A stretch of DNA of 29,246 bases from an uncultured Ruminococcus sp. (lineage in GTDB: Bacteria > Bacillota > Clostridia > Oscillospirales > Ruminococcaceae). The notes below the pieces were generated by a model that saw nothing but the letters and a program-made list of their open reading frames with translations, was not told where the DNA came from and made no database searches. The stretch is from positions 1-29,246 of the forward strand of contig CAADWP010000113.1 in NCBI GenBank assembly GCA_900752785.1. The letters run 5' to 3'. Every line of letters starts with the position of its first letter. Positions within the stretch are counted from its first letter, which is position 1. A program made the translations under genes and the position numbers. This document shows positions 15,029 through 22,160 of the stretch, one piece after another.

Positions 15029-16339
15029 TTATATCATCGTAGCAGTAACAGCGTTTATTATTGCGTCGTCATCGTCGCCGCTGTCCGGCTTTTTGTTTTT
15101 ATTTTTGTCCTTTTTATTGCCTTTTCCGGAATTTTTGTCATCGGGCTTATTGTCCCCGTCGTTCTTTTCATCGGAAGAAGCTCCGTCGTCCTCGTCATTA
15201 CTTTCGTTGGAAGAATCGCTGTTATCATCGTCATCTTCTTCGTTATCGTCATTTCTGAGGATAGGGCTTACCTCGCCGTCCTCGTCCTCGTCGTCGTCAT
15301 CATCAAAATCCGGATCGAAGTCATAATCAAGATCATCGTCGTCGTCAAGAGTTGTTTTCGCATCTTCGTGAGACATCCCCATACGACGGCGTCTGCCCTC
15401 CTCGATAAGCAGGCGCGATTCCTTTGTGCTTGCATAAAGGACATATTTTTCCGGATCGCGGCGAACCTTAGAAAACATAACTATCTGGAGTATCACGGAT
15501 ACAATAAATATAACGGCTGAAAGCGCCTGAGATACGCGAATGCTTCCGATATAGAGACTGTCCGAGCGAAGTCCCTCTACTACGAAGCGCTCTGCTCCGT
15601 ACCAAGCCATATACATAAGTAATATCTGACCGTCGTATTTTCTGCGCTTCGACCATAATGCGAGAAGCACAAATCCCAATAAACACCATAATGATTCATA
15701 CAGGAAGCAGGGATGAACGGGATAAAGCTCAAGATTCACAATACCGGAGCCTGCGCTGTCTCCCACAAGCCTTCCGCCGAGAGAAGCGGAATTTTCAAAT
15801 ATATATTCTTGTATCCGTCCTCCGGTCATACCGAGGAAGCTGTCTGTTCTTCCGCCGAACGCCTCCTGATTCACAAAGTTGCCCCAGCGTCCTATACCCT
15901 GTCCGATAAGAAATCCCAAACAAGCTATATCGAGCATAGGCAGCATTTTGACCTTGCGTATCTTGCATATCAGCAGTCCGACGGCAAGCGCGCCGATTAT
16001 ACCGCCATATATTGCCAATCCTCCCTCACGGGTATTGAATATTGATTTAAGATCGTCCTTATACTCGCTCCAGTTAAAAGCGACGTAATAAAGCCTTGCG
16101 CCAACGATTCCGCCTAAGACGCCGCCGATAACGGCGTCTACAGCGCGGTCGGGGTCGATACCGAAGCGTTTCATTTTTCCGAAGCAGTAAATGAAAGCAA
16201 GAAGCATTCCCAAAGTAATTATGATCCCGTACCACTGGACCTCGAAGTTCCCTATTTTAAAAGCGGTAGGATTGATACGAAATGTCCAGCCGAGTTTAGG
16301 AAACTGTATTTCAAATAAATCTGTAATTTTGTCAACCAT
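15029..16339 (-). CDS. lgt: Prolipoprotein diacylglyceryl transferase with long acidic Asp/Ser/Lys-rich tail
   Basis: Integral membrane enzyme that transfers diacylglycerol from phosphatidylglycerol to the lipobox cysteine of prolipoproteins. The core (residues 1-295) has the Lgt architecture: helices at 37-54, 68-88, 108-126, 136-150, 213-229 and 270-290; the signature GQGIGRWGNFVNQEAFG (146-162); and YPVHPCFLYES (206-216). Lgt proteins usually end near residue 260-300, whereas this one continues to 436. Residues 331-425 are almost wholly Asp, Glu, Ser, Asn and Lys, with runs such as DDDDD, DEDEDGE and KGNKKDKNKNKKP. The tail is predicted disordered and probably cytoplasmic. The ATG overlaps the stop of the preceding M16 gene (TAATG), so translation is coupled. 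The stop codon coincides with the flank of a family A element. Confidence 0.95.
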   Translation of the reverse strand: MVDKITDLFEIQFPKLGWTFRINPTAFKIGNFEVQWYGIIITLGMLLAFIYCFGKMKRFGIDPDRAVDAVIGGVLGGIVGARLYYVAFNWSEYKDDLKSIFNTREGGLAIYGGIIGALAVGLLICKIRKVKMLPMLDIACLGFLIGQGIGRWGNFVNQEAFGGRTDSFLGMTGGRIQEYIFENSASLGGRLVGDSAGSGIVNLELYPVHPCFLYESLWCLLGFVLLALWSKRRKYDGQILLMYMAWYGAERFVVEGLRSDSLYIGSIRVSQALSAVIFIVSVILQIVMFSKVRRDPEKYVLYASTKESRLLIEEGRRRRMGMSHEDAKTTLDDDDDLDYDFDPDFDDDDDEDEDGEVSPILRNDDNEEDDDDNSDSSNESNDEDDGASSDEKNDGDNKPDDKNSGKGNKKDKNKNKKPDSGDDDDAIINAVTATMI

Positions 16340-17619
16340 TATTTTCCCGTCCCTTCTATAACTGACATAACAAGTCTGTCACTGCGAAGCTCGCTTCTGA
16401 TAAAGTCCATAACATCTGAGCTTTTCATCTCCGAAAGCACATTTACAGCATCGAAAGGCGAAACCTCCTCCATGTGGGAATTTATCATAAGGTTTGCCAT
16501 GGCTTCGACATTATTAAGCTCACGGATCATCATTCCATAAGTCGATTTTCTTATACGCTGAAAATCCTTTTCATTTATGCCGCATTTAATAAGTCTTTCA
16601 ACCTCGCTTGAGATCGAATCCCTGACCTTTTTGGGATCTGTCGATTCTCCGCTGAATATAACCGAGAAGAAACTATCCCCCGAGAATACCTCCGCACCGA
16701 AACCTGAGTTGATAACCCCCTCTTTCAAAAGATTTCGGCACATATCTGAGGAAGCATCCGTCAACAGCGAAGAAGCTACGGAAGCAGCCATAGATTTTTT
16801 CAAACGTTCTTCCCCTGAGCAGGCTCTGCACTTATATCCGATGTGGAAAATAGGTGTACCGACCTCCTGCGTCTCGTATATCTCGGACTGAACGATCTCC
16901 TCAGGTTCGTCGGGGAATACAGTTTCAAGCCCCTTATCCTCGCAGGGCTTGAGATATTCGTCGCAGACCGCAAGTACTTCCTCCGCACTGATATTTCCTG
17001 CGATCGAAAGCACCATATTATTGAGATTGTAAAATGTGTTATAGCATTTATAAAGCAGATCTGCGTCTATTTCGGCAATACTCTCCACTGTTCCCGCGAT
17101 ATCTATTTTAACGGGATGATTATGGTACATACAACGCAGCATATTAAAGAAAACGCGCCATTCGGGATTATCGTTCGTCATTTTGATCTCCTGACCGATG
17201 ATGCCTTGTTCTTTATCTACGCTCGCCTTTGTAAAATACGGCTTTTGAACGAAATCGAGAAGAATCTTTAATGATTCGGTATAATTTTTTGAACAGCTGA
17301 AAAGATAACAGGTCTTATCAAAGGAGGTAAACGCATTGCCGCTTGCTCCGGTTTTAGCATAAAGCTCGAAAACGTCGCAGTCCTCGTTCTCGAAAAGCTT
17401 GTGTTCAAGAAAATGAGCGATACCCTCGGGAACAGAAGTATAGTCCGAGTCCTCCCTTGTTTTGAACATAGTGTTGATCGAGCCGTATTTCGTACCGAAC
17501 AAAGCCTCAACGCTGCTGAATCCGGGCATTTCGCATATATAAATATCAAGTCCGCTTTTATGCTTTACATGAATGCAGCTGTCTCCTGTACGCGGACTGC
17601 TTAGAATATTTTTTTCCAT
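16339..17619 (-). CDS. M16 family zinc metallopeptidase, catalytic member (YmfH-like)
   Basis: A 426-residue M16B-type peptidase. The inverted zinc motif HFLEH (69-73) follows SVPEGIA as usual, and a downstream Glu in IGQEIKM (about 144) can be the third ligand. The C-terminal half is the matching M16_C domain (NTFYNLNNMVLSIAGN). The following genes and its partner match the ymfF-ymfH arrangement of Bacillota, where the pair is thought to form a cytoplasmic heterodimer that degrades peptides held in a closed chamber; the natural substrate is unknown. Its ATG overlaps the stop of the upstream gene (TAATG), and its own stop overlaps the lgt start, so all three are translated as a coupled series. 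No signal peptide. Confidence 0.92.
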   Translation of the reverse strand: MEKNILSSPRTGDSCIHVKHKSGLDIYICEMPGFSSVEALFGTKYGSINTMFKTREDSDYTSVPEGIAHFLEHKLFENEDCDVFELYAKTGASGNAFTSFDKTCYLFSCSKNYTESLKILLDFVQKPYFTKASVDKEQGIIGQEIKMTNDNPEWRVFFNMLRCMYHNHPVKIDIAGTVESIAEIDADLLYKCYNTFYNLNNMVLSIAGNISAEEVLAVCDEYLKPCEDKGLETVFPDEPEEIVQSEIYETQEVGTPIFHIGYKCRACSGEERLKKSMAASVASSLLTDASSDMCRNLLKEGVINSGFGAEVFSGDSFFSVIFSGESTDPKKVRDSISSEVERLIKCGINEKDFQRIRKSTYGMMIRELNNVEAMANLMINSHMEEVSPFDAVNVLSEMKSSDVMDFIRSELRSDRLVMSVIEGTGK

Positions 17620-18884
17620 TATTCCGCCTCCTCTTTATTGAGCATAAGATAAACGCTGTCGAGTGAAAGCGATTTTGCCGCCTCGATAATACGTTCCTTT
17701 GTAACATTTTTATAAAGCTCAAGCTGCTCCTCGGGAGTAACGATCTTTCCGTCGCAGAAGCGCTCGAAATACCAGCTTGAATATGACGAAGGCGTATCGC
17801 CGATCTGGGTGAGGGCATTGTCAAGACTCAACAGGGCGCTTTCATATTCCGCGTCAGTAATATTACCGTTTCTGATCTCATCGAGCTGATGAAGGATCTC
17901 GTCTTTAGCCTTACCGATATTTCCGCGTTCCACACCGCTATCAACCATAAACGCTCCTTTTGAAGCCACAGTGCGGCAGGCGCAGTAATAGCACAGACTA
18001 AGCTTTTCACGAACATTCATAAAAAGCTTTGACACAGGTGTTTCGCCGAAAACAGTGCTGAGCATTTTAAGCGCCGAAGCGTCCTCGGAGTCCGTTTTAA
18101 AAGTCATTACCATTTTGCACTGAAGCACATCAAACTCACCGCAGCTTTCCTCCGGCTTGCTTTTAAGCGGACTCACGCTGCGAAACTCACAGATCTCAGG
18201 AGTTCGATGAAGCTCGCCGATGCTTTTACGGAACATCTCCCCAATTCCGGGATTTTCCTCCGGAGCAATATAATATATCTCAATCTGAGAAGTATTTATC
18301 AGTTTTTTATACGCCTCGTAAGCCTCGGCGGCAGTCACAGCTTCGGCAGCCTCTTTTGTACCGTAGCATGAATACTGTGCAGGCTCTCCTCTGAATGCAG
18401 TTTCGGCAGCCTTGGAGATCGCATATCCGCGCTTATTATTAAGCTCCGCGTCAATACGGTCAAGAAGATCCTTCTTTGTTATTGCAAAAGATTCGGCGTC
18501 AAATTCGCCATCCTTGATATTCGGATGAAAAATACAGTCGCGGATGATCTCTGTCATCTCGCTGTCGATATCCTCGCCGTCGATCGCATAGCGGCTCGTT
18601 ATCCATGAAGCCGTCAGTCCAAGGATCTGAACGTCTCCGCGCTTTCTCGTAAACGTACTTAGGGCTGCTCCGTAAAGCGACGACAGACGTTCATTAAGCT
18701 GAGCGAGGGTGGTCAGGCGGCTGTTGGAGGCAGAAAGCGCTCCCACACCAAGGGAATTCGGCGCAGCCGTTTTCGGATCAAGCTTCGTAATAAAACGCAG
18801 AATCAATGAAGCTGTTTTAAATTTTTTGTCTATGACAGACGAAAAGCCGACATTTTCGGATATTTCGGTTCTGCTGCAATTCAT
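17619..18884 (-). CDS. M16 family peptidase-like protein, non-catalytic partner (YmfF-like)
   Basis: A 421-residue M16 fold protein without the HxxEH zinc site: the N-terminal domain (KTASLILRFITKL, LAQLNERLSSLYGAAL) lacks histidine and glutamate at the expected place. The C-terminal domain contains NVREKLSLCYYCACR, the Arg/Tyr-type region that helps form the active site of the partner in heterodimeric M16B enzymes. This is the expected division of labour with the next gene. The start is taken as ATG 18884, 11 bases after GGAG; an in-frame GTG at 18896 abuts that site and is less likely. It is the first gene of the coupled M16-M16-lgt operon, with an extended -10 promoter upstream. Confidence 0.88.
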   Translation of the reverse strand: MNCSRTEISENVGFSSVIDKKFKTASLILRFITKLDPKTAAPNSLGVGALSASNSRLTTLAQLNERLSSLYGAALSTFTRKRGDVQILGLTASWITSRYAIDGEDIDSEMTEIIRDCIFHPNIKDGEFDAESFAITKKDLLDRIDAELNNKRGYAISKAAETAFRGEPAQYSCYGTKEAAEAVTAAEAYEAYKKLINTSQIEIYYIAPEENPGIGEMFRKSIGELHRTPEICEFRSVSPLKSKPEESCGEFDVLQCKMVMTFKTDSEDASALKMLSTVFGETPVSKLFMNVREKLSLCYYCACRTVASKGAFMVDSGVERGNIGKAKDEILHQLDEIRNGNITDAEYESALLSLDNALTQIGDTPSSYSSWYFERFCDGKIVTPEEQLELYKNVTKERIIEAAKSLSLDSVYLMLNKEEAE

Positions 18885-18944
18885 AAGCGGAAACACTCCA
18901 ATTCTTTGAGATAATAACTGCGTTAAAAGCAGATATATGAATTT

Positions 18945-18973
18945 ATTATATCACACCTCTGCAAAAATTACCA
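18945..18973 (-). promoter_or_regulatory. Extended -10 promoter of the M16-M16-lgt operon
   Basis: Minus strand has TGTGATATAAT with the -10 at 18950-18945 and a TG extension; 17 bases upstream the -35 position reads TGGTAA, a poor match. The rest of 18885-19161 holds no ORF and only weak inverted repeats such as GCGT/ACGC near the 3' end of the next gene. Confidence 0.5.
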
Positions 18974-19161
18974 TACTATTTTGAAAAAAATTTCAGCAAT
19001 AAATCAACTTTTTAATTCAGACCGGTGATATTTACTTTTTATAGGCAATATCGAAAATAGATTGTGCGTCAGATACGCAGTCGGACTTTTTCGGATCGTA
19101 TAAAAACGGCGCAGAAATGATGACGTATTACTTCTCTGCTAAGAGCTGCGATCTCAACATA

Positions 19162-20151
19162 CTATTTTTTAATAATATAATCAGGCTTTACAAAAAGCTT
19201 TACCAGCCGAGGGTATTTTTCGGCATTATATATAAAATAAATTGAAGAAGCTATATACAACAGCCATATTCCGAAAATAATTGCTGAAAGGATCAGCAAT
19301 GCAGCTTTCATTTCGTGTATATTTTCGTTAATTTTATCAATTGAAGAAATAAATACTTCATCCTCACAGGAAAGCTGATATATTTGAACAAAGCCGTCAG
19401 AATTTACATCGTCAGACGAAAAATAAACATCAAAGGCCATCCCACTATCGGCTCTCCGCCGAAAATTACTGTACTGCCGAGAGTTTTCTTCAATATCCCA
19501 CGAATAAAAAGTATCTTTATTTCCTCTGAATGTTACAGACAGCCGTTCAGAATATTCTTCCGTATCTCCAAAGCTGTAAGCTTCAACAAAATAAGTTTTC
19601 TTTTCAAGCGTGTCCACCCCTGTTTCCCTGCATCCCAAAAGCGCCCATAAAGCCAATCCTATCGGAATCAAAGCTATAAGAATATACGCAAAAATAAATT
19701 CCTCGGGACATTTGATACGACCGCCGAACAGCTTTGTCTGACTATCCGTTATAAATCGGGCGTTTTTTGAATATTGCCCTGCTATTCTCGCAAATTTTTT
19801 TCCATTGACAGCCATAGAATCTATAATAATTATCCTATGCCCTACATGTAGTATAACATCCTTGCTGTACCGTATTTTCTTCACCTGAGAATAACTGTAC
19901 TTATGAGTTATCCTGAACATATCTCTGTATGTAAACCCCATGGGAGTATAATCTATCCTCTGATTTATTGTCAATATCATTAACAAGGACATAAGGCAAA
20001 GTGCCCCTAAAACAGCGCATAATAATGCGTCAGAATTGTCTCTGACCGCTATTACGAGTAAAACCGCAAAGACTGTAAAAGCTACACCCCCGATAACAGG
20101 AACCAAAAGACTCATTCTTACGACACCGCACTGCTTTTTGTTATATGACAT
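19162..20151 (-). CDS. Unidentified four-helix membrane protein
   Basis: Not recognised. The 329-residue product has four hydrophobic segments, at about 13-36 and 42-62 (a hairpin), 152-173, and 284-308. Between helices 2 and 3 is a beta-rich stretch (DYTPMGFTYRDMFR, YSYSQVKKIRYSKD, HRIIIIDSM) that resembles small bacterial PH-like domains, where a 'gi.yrd...' pattern precedes 'ysyseIkkI'. Between helices 3 and 4 is a roughly 110-residue soluble domain with several aromatic beta strands. ATG 20151 is chosen over the upstream GTG/ATG options because AGGGAGAG lies seven bases before it and the product then begins MSYNKKQ. It stands alone, with its own promoter, upstream of the M16 operon. A membrane-protein quality or envelope role is possible but unsupported. 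Confidence 0.75.
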   Translation of the reverse strand: MSYNKKQCGVVRMSLLVPVIGGVAFTVFAVLLVIAVRDNSDALLCAVLGALCLMSLLMILTINQRIDYTPMGFTYRDMFRITHKYSYSQVKKIRYSKDVILHVGHRIIIIDSMAVNGKKFARIAGQYSKNARFITDSQTKLFGGRIKCPEEFIFAYILIALIPIGLALWALLGCRETGVDTLEKKTYFVEAYSFGDTEEYSERLSVTFRGNKDTFYSWDIEENSRQYSNFRRRADSGMAFDVYFSSDDVNSDGFVQIYQLSCEDEVFISSIDKINENIHEMKAALLILSAIIFGIWLLYIASSIYFIYNAEKYPRLVKLFVKPDYIIKK

Positions 20152-20270
20152 AAAATCTCTCCCTGCTATACACAAGATCATCCCTCTGAGTCCATGGAAT
20201 AAGACGTACCTATTCTCCCGTCTTTCTATAAGACAAGGGTAAAGCAAATTTTCCCGGATCCGATAGAAAA

Positions 20271-20299
20271 ATTATATCACACACCCCCTTAAAAATCAA
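20271..20299 (-). promoter_or_regulatory. Promoter for the 20151 membrane protein gene
   Basis: Minus strand TTGATT (20299-20294), 17-base spacer, TATAAT (20276-20271) with a TG extension (GTGTGATATAAT). The leader to the ATG is about 115 bases and shows no recognised regulatory fold. Confidence 0.65.
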
Positions 20300-20310
20300 T
20301 ACATGATTTA

Positions 20311-20471
20311 GAACCTGTCTTCACAAGATTCGTGTTCAAATTTTCGAGCATAATTTTGTCGATTGCAAGACGAAAAAGTGAAAGCATACTGACGTATGGT
20401 GAACTTTTTCAACGCAGCGAGCGGCAAAATTTGACGAAAAGACGCACGCAATATCATGTGAAGACAGGTTC
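20311..20471 (+). repeat. Family A MITE-like element, copy 2 (161 bp)
   Basis: Terminal inverted repeats GAACCTGTCTTCACAAGAT (20311-20329) and ATCATGTGAAGACAGGTTC (20453-20471) match with one mismatch. The centre forms GAAAAAGT/ACTTTTTC and CATAC/GTATG stems, the same architecture as copy 1 with different bases. Flanks are TTA (20308-20310) and TTA (20472-20474). Length is identical to copy 1. No coding capacity. Confidence 0.85.
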
Positions 20472-20573
20472 TTAGTCAGATAAACAAAAATCAATTTTAC
20501 AATAGTCCTGTTCTATACTCCGTAGGAAAGATCGTGCCAAACAAATAAATTCAGAAAATTTACCTCCGCGCCG

Positions 20574-20602
20574 TTGCTATTTCTGATATTATATGATATA
20601 AT
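20574..20602 (+). promoter_or_regulatory. Promoter for the uridine-kinase-like gene
   Basis: TTGCTA (20574-20579), 17-base spacer, TATAAT (20597-20602) with TG extension. The start near 20609 would give a leader of about 215 bases formed almost entirely by the diverged family A copy 3; the -10 lies in that copy's degraded end. Confidence 0.55.
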
Positions 20603-20792
20603 GTAAACAGATATATTTTCGAAAAATTTTGCCGATCTCTGCATTAAAAAGCTCACCATACGCGTTCCCCTCTGCATAAAGGCGTCAGCGCATCTGACAG
20701 AGGGAGTTACCGACAAACCGATTTGCTTTTTCATCTTGCACTCGTCAAAATTATACTTGAAAATGTGAGCGCATATCCTGTGAAAACAGATC
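20591..20792 (-). repeat. Family A element, diverged copy 3 in inverted orientation
   Basis: The reverse complement of copy 2 aligns along this stretch: AAATTTTGCCG, AAAAAG-TCACCATACG, TTTTTC.TCTTGCA, CAAAATTATaCTtGAAAAT and ATCcTGTGAAaACAG are shared in order. The outer centre stem is kept as AAAAAGC/GCTTTTT. An extra nested hairpin (CCCTCTG...GTCAG/CTGAC...CAGAGGG, about 20669-20708) is inserted in the middle. Its ends are degraded and flanking TTA cannot be assigned. Confidence 0.65.
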
Positions 20793-20824
20793 CAGATCAA
20801 AATATGTATGTAAGGATGATACTA

Positions 20825-21745
20825 ATGAATATAGAGATTACAAGAATAAACGAAGGTATCATGGGGGATCCGGCAAAATACATTGAGTCAGTAAACACCG
20901 ATTTCCTTTGCAGGCTTCAAGGAATAGTAAAAAATATTTCTCAAAGCCGCGACGAACGCCCTATAATACTTCTCTCCGGGCCATCCGGATCGGGAAAAAC
21001 CACCACCGCACTGATGATAGCAAAGCTTCTCGGAGAACTCGGTCATAAAACTCATACTCTGTCTATAGATAATTACTTTCACTCCCTTACAGACGAGGAA
21101 AAGCTGCTTGCCTCCGAAGGAAAAATAGACCTCGAATCTCCGAAGAGAGTTGATAGTGATCTGCTCAACCGTCAGATCGAGGCATTGAACCGCTGTGAGG
21201 AAATTGAAATACCCAAATATGACTTTAAAAGCTCGTCAAGAGAAAAAACAGGCACAACTTTCCGCAGAAACCCGGGTGAGCTTGTGATCTTTGAGGGCAT
21301 ACACGCCCTTAATCCCGAAGTTATTACAGTTCCCGACAACAGGTTATATAAAATTTATGTCAGCGTCCGCACTCGTGTGACCTGCGGCAGCACTGTGCTT
21401 CACCCTTCACGTATCAGGCTTCTCCGCCGTATGATACGCGACAGCAAATTCCGTAAGCGTTCCTTTCGTGAAACAATGAATATGTTCGTAAGCGTGGAAT
21501 CAGGTGAAAATAAATATATCATGCCCTACAAACACCGTTCCGACTATGACATCGACACCTTTATGGCATACGAACTATGCGCCTACAAAACCGAACTAAG
21601 CAGCAGCCTGAATGAGCTTTACAGCATTCCCGAGCTTTTCGAAACGATCAGCGTTCTGGAAAAATCGGAAGCTCTTGACAACGCTCTGATCCCCCCCGAA
21701 TCTCTTATCCGTGAATTTATCGGCAGCGGCGAGTTTAAGTATTAA
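20825..21745 (+). CDS. Uridine kinase-like P-loop nucleoside kinase
   Basis: Cytoplasmic ATP-dependent kinase of the uridine kinase/phosphoribulokinase superfamily. Walker A GPSGSGKTT lies at residues 52-60, followed by the substrate region THTLSIDNYFHSL, the DLESPKRVDSDLL segment, a Walker B-like VIFEGIHALNP, and the R-rich lid region RIRLLRRMIRDSKFR. At 306 residues it lacks the N-terminal TGS-like domain seen in many clostridial ~550-residue 'nucleoside kinase' proteins and instead has about 45 residues before the P-loop. ATG 20825 is chosen because AAGGA lies eight bases before it; the longer reading frame upstream falls inside a repeat element. Which nucleoside (or other hydroxyl substrate) it phosphorylates cannot be told. 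Confidence 0.87.
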   Translation: MNIEITRINEGIMGDPAKYIESVNTDFLCRLQGIVKNISQSRDERPIILLSGPSGSGKTTTALMIAKLLGELGHKTHTLSIDNYFHSLTDEEKLLASEGKIDLESPKRVDSDLLNRQIEALNRCEEIEIPKYDFKSSSREKTGTTFRRNPGELVIFEGIHALNPEVITVPDNRLYKIYVSVRTRVTCGSTVLHPSRIRLLRRMIRDSKFRKRSFRETMNMFVSVESGENKYIMPYKHRSDYDIDTFMAYELCAYKTELSSSLNELYSIPELFETISVLEKSEALDNALIPPESLIREFIGSGEFKY

Positions 21746-21837
21746 GGCAAAAGCAGTTGATTTATTTATGGTTTTTTAAGAACTTCGTTCCCTTAGCTCC
21801 ACGCCAAAATGTGCAGCTATTTGAAAACCTATAAATT

Positions 21838-21971
21838 TATATTGAACGTCAAAAATAATTTGACGTTCAATATAAAAAATTGATTTAAATTGCCTCGCAC
21901 ATACGCTCGCTATGCTCGTTCCGTGCGTATCGGCAAATAGCAAACTCCAAATATATTTGTCGTTTGCTATA
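21838..21971 (+). repeat. Family C structured repeat, copy 2
   Basis: It begins with a perfect 16-bp stem, left arm TATATTGAACGTCAAA (21838-21853) and right arm TTTGACGTTCAATATA (21859-21874), with the same AATAA loop as copy 1. The centre is ATACGC...GCGTAT and the end is AGCAAAC/GTTTGCT (21939-21945 with 21962-21968). Relative to copy 1, base changes at paired positions keep the stems (T-A to C-G in the first and last). It lies in the 415-base gap between the kinase gene and ppk, upstream of the ppk promoter; the rest of that gap (21746-21837 and 21972-22092) shows nothing definable. Confidence 0.7.
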
Positions 21972-22092
21972 ATAAACCGCACGTAATTATTATAATTGTT
22001 TTCAAAACTTGTATTCATCGAAAATCAAACGGATAAAATCTCTTTTAATAATAAAGGAAATACCGATGCCGTGAAATCGCCTTAAACGGTAC

Positions 22093-22121
22093 TTGACACA
22101 CATATTAAAAAGCTATATAAT
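22093..22121 (+). promoter_or_regulatory. Consensus sigma-A promoter of ppk1
   Basis: Perfect TTGACA (22093-22098), 17-base spacer, perfect TATAAT (22116-22121). The predicted start near 22128 leaves a short 33-base leader. A fully consensus promoter suggests strong, weakly regulated transcription. Confidence 0.85.
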
Positions 22122-22160
22122 TAAGAAAAACATCCCATGTACGGGAAGAATGGAGTCTTT

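Noticed and set aside
14978..15520. Plus-strand open frames opposite the lgt tail, encoding Ser-, Val- or Arg-rich proteins
   Set aside because: They are the complement of the GAC/GAT-rich acidic tail, have no ribosome site, and vanish outside that biased stretch.
20723..20824. N-terminal extension of the uridine-kinase-like protein
   Set aside because: The upstream codons fall inside diverged family A copy 3, whereas AAGGA precedes the ATG at 20825.
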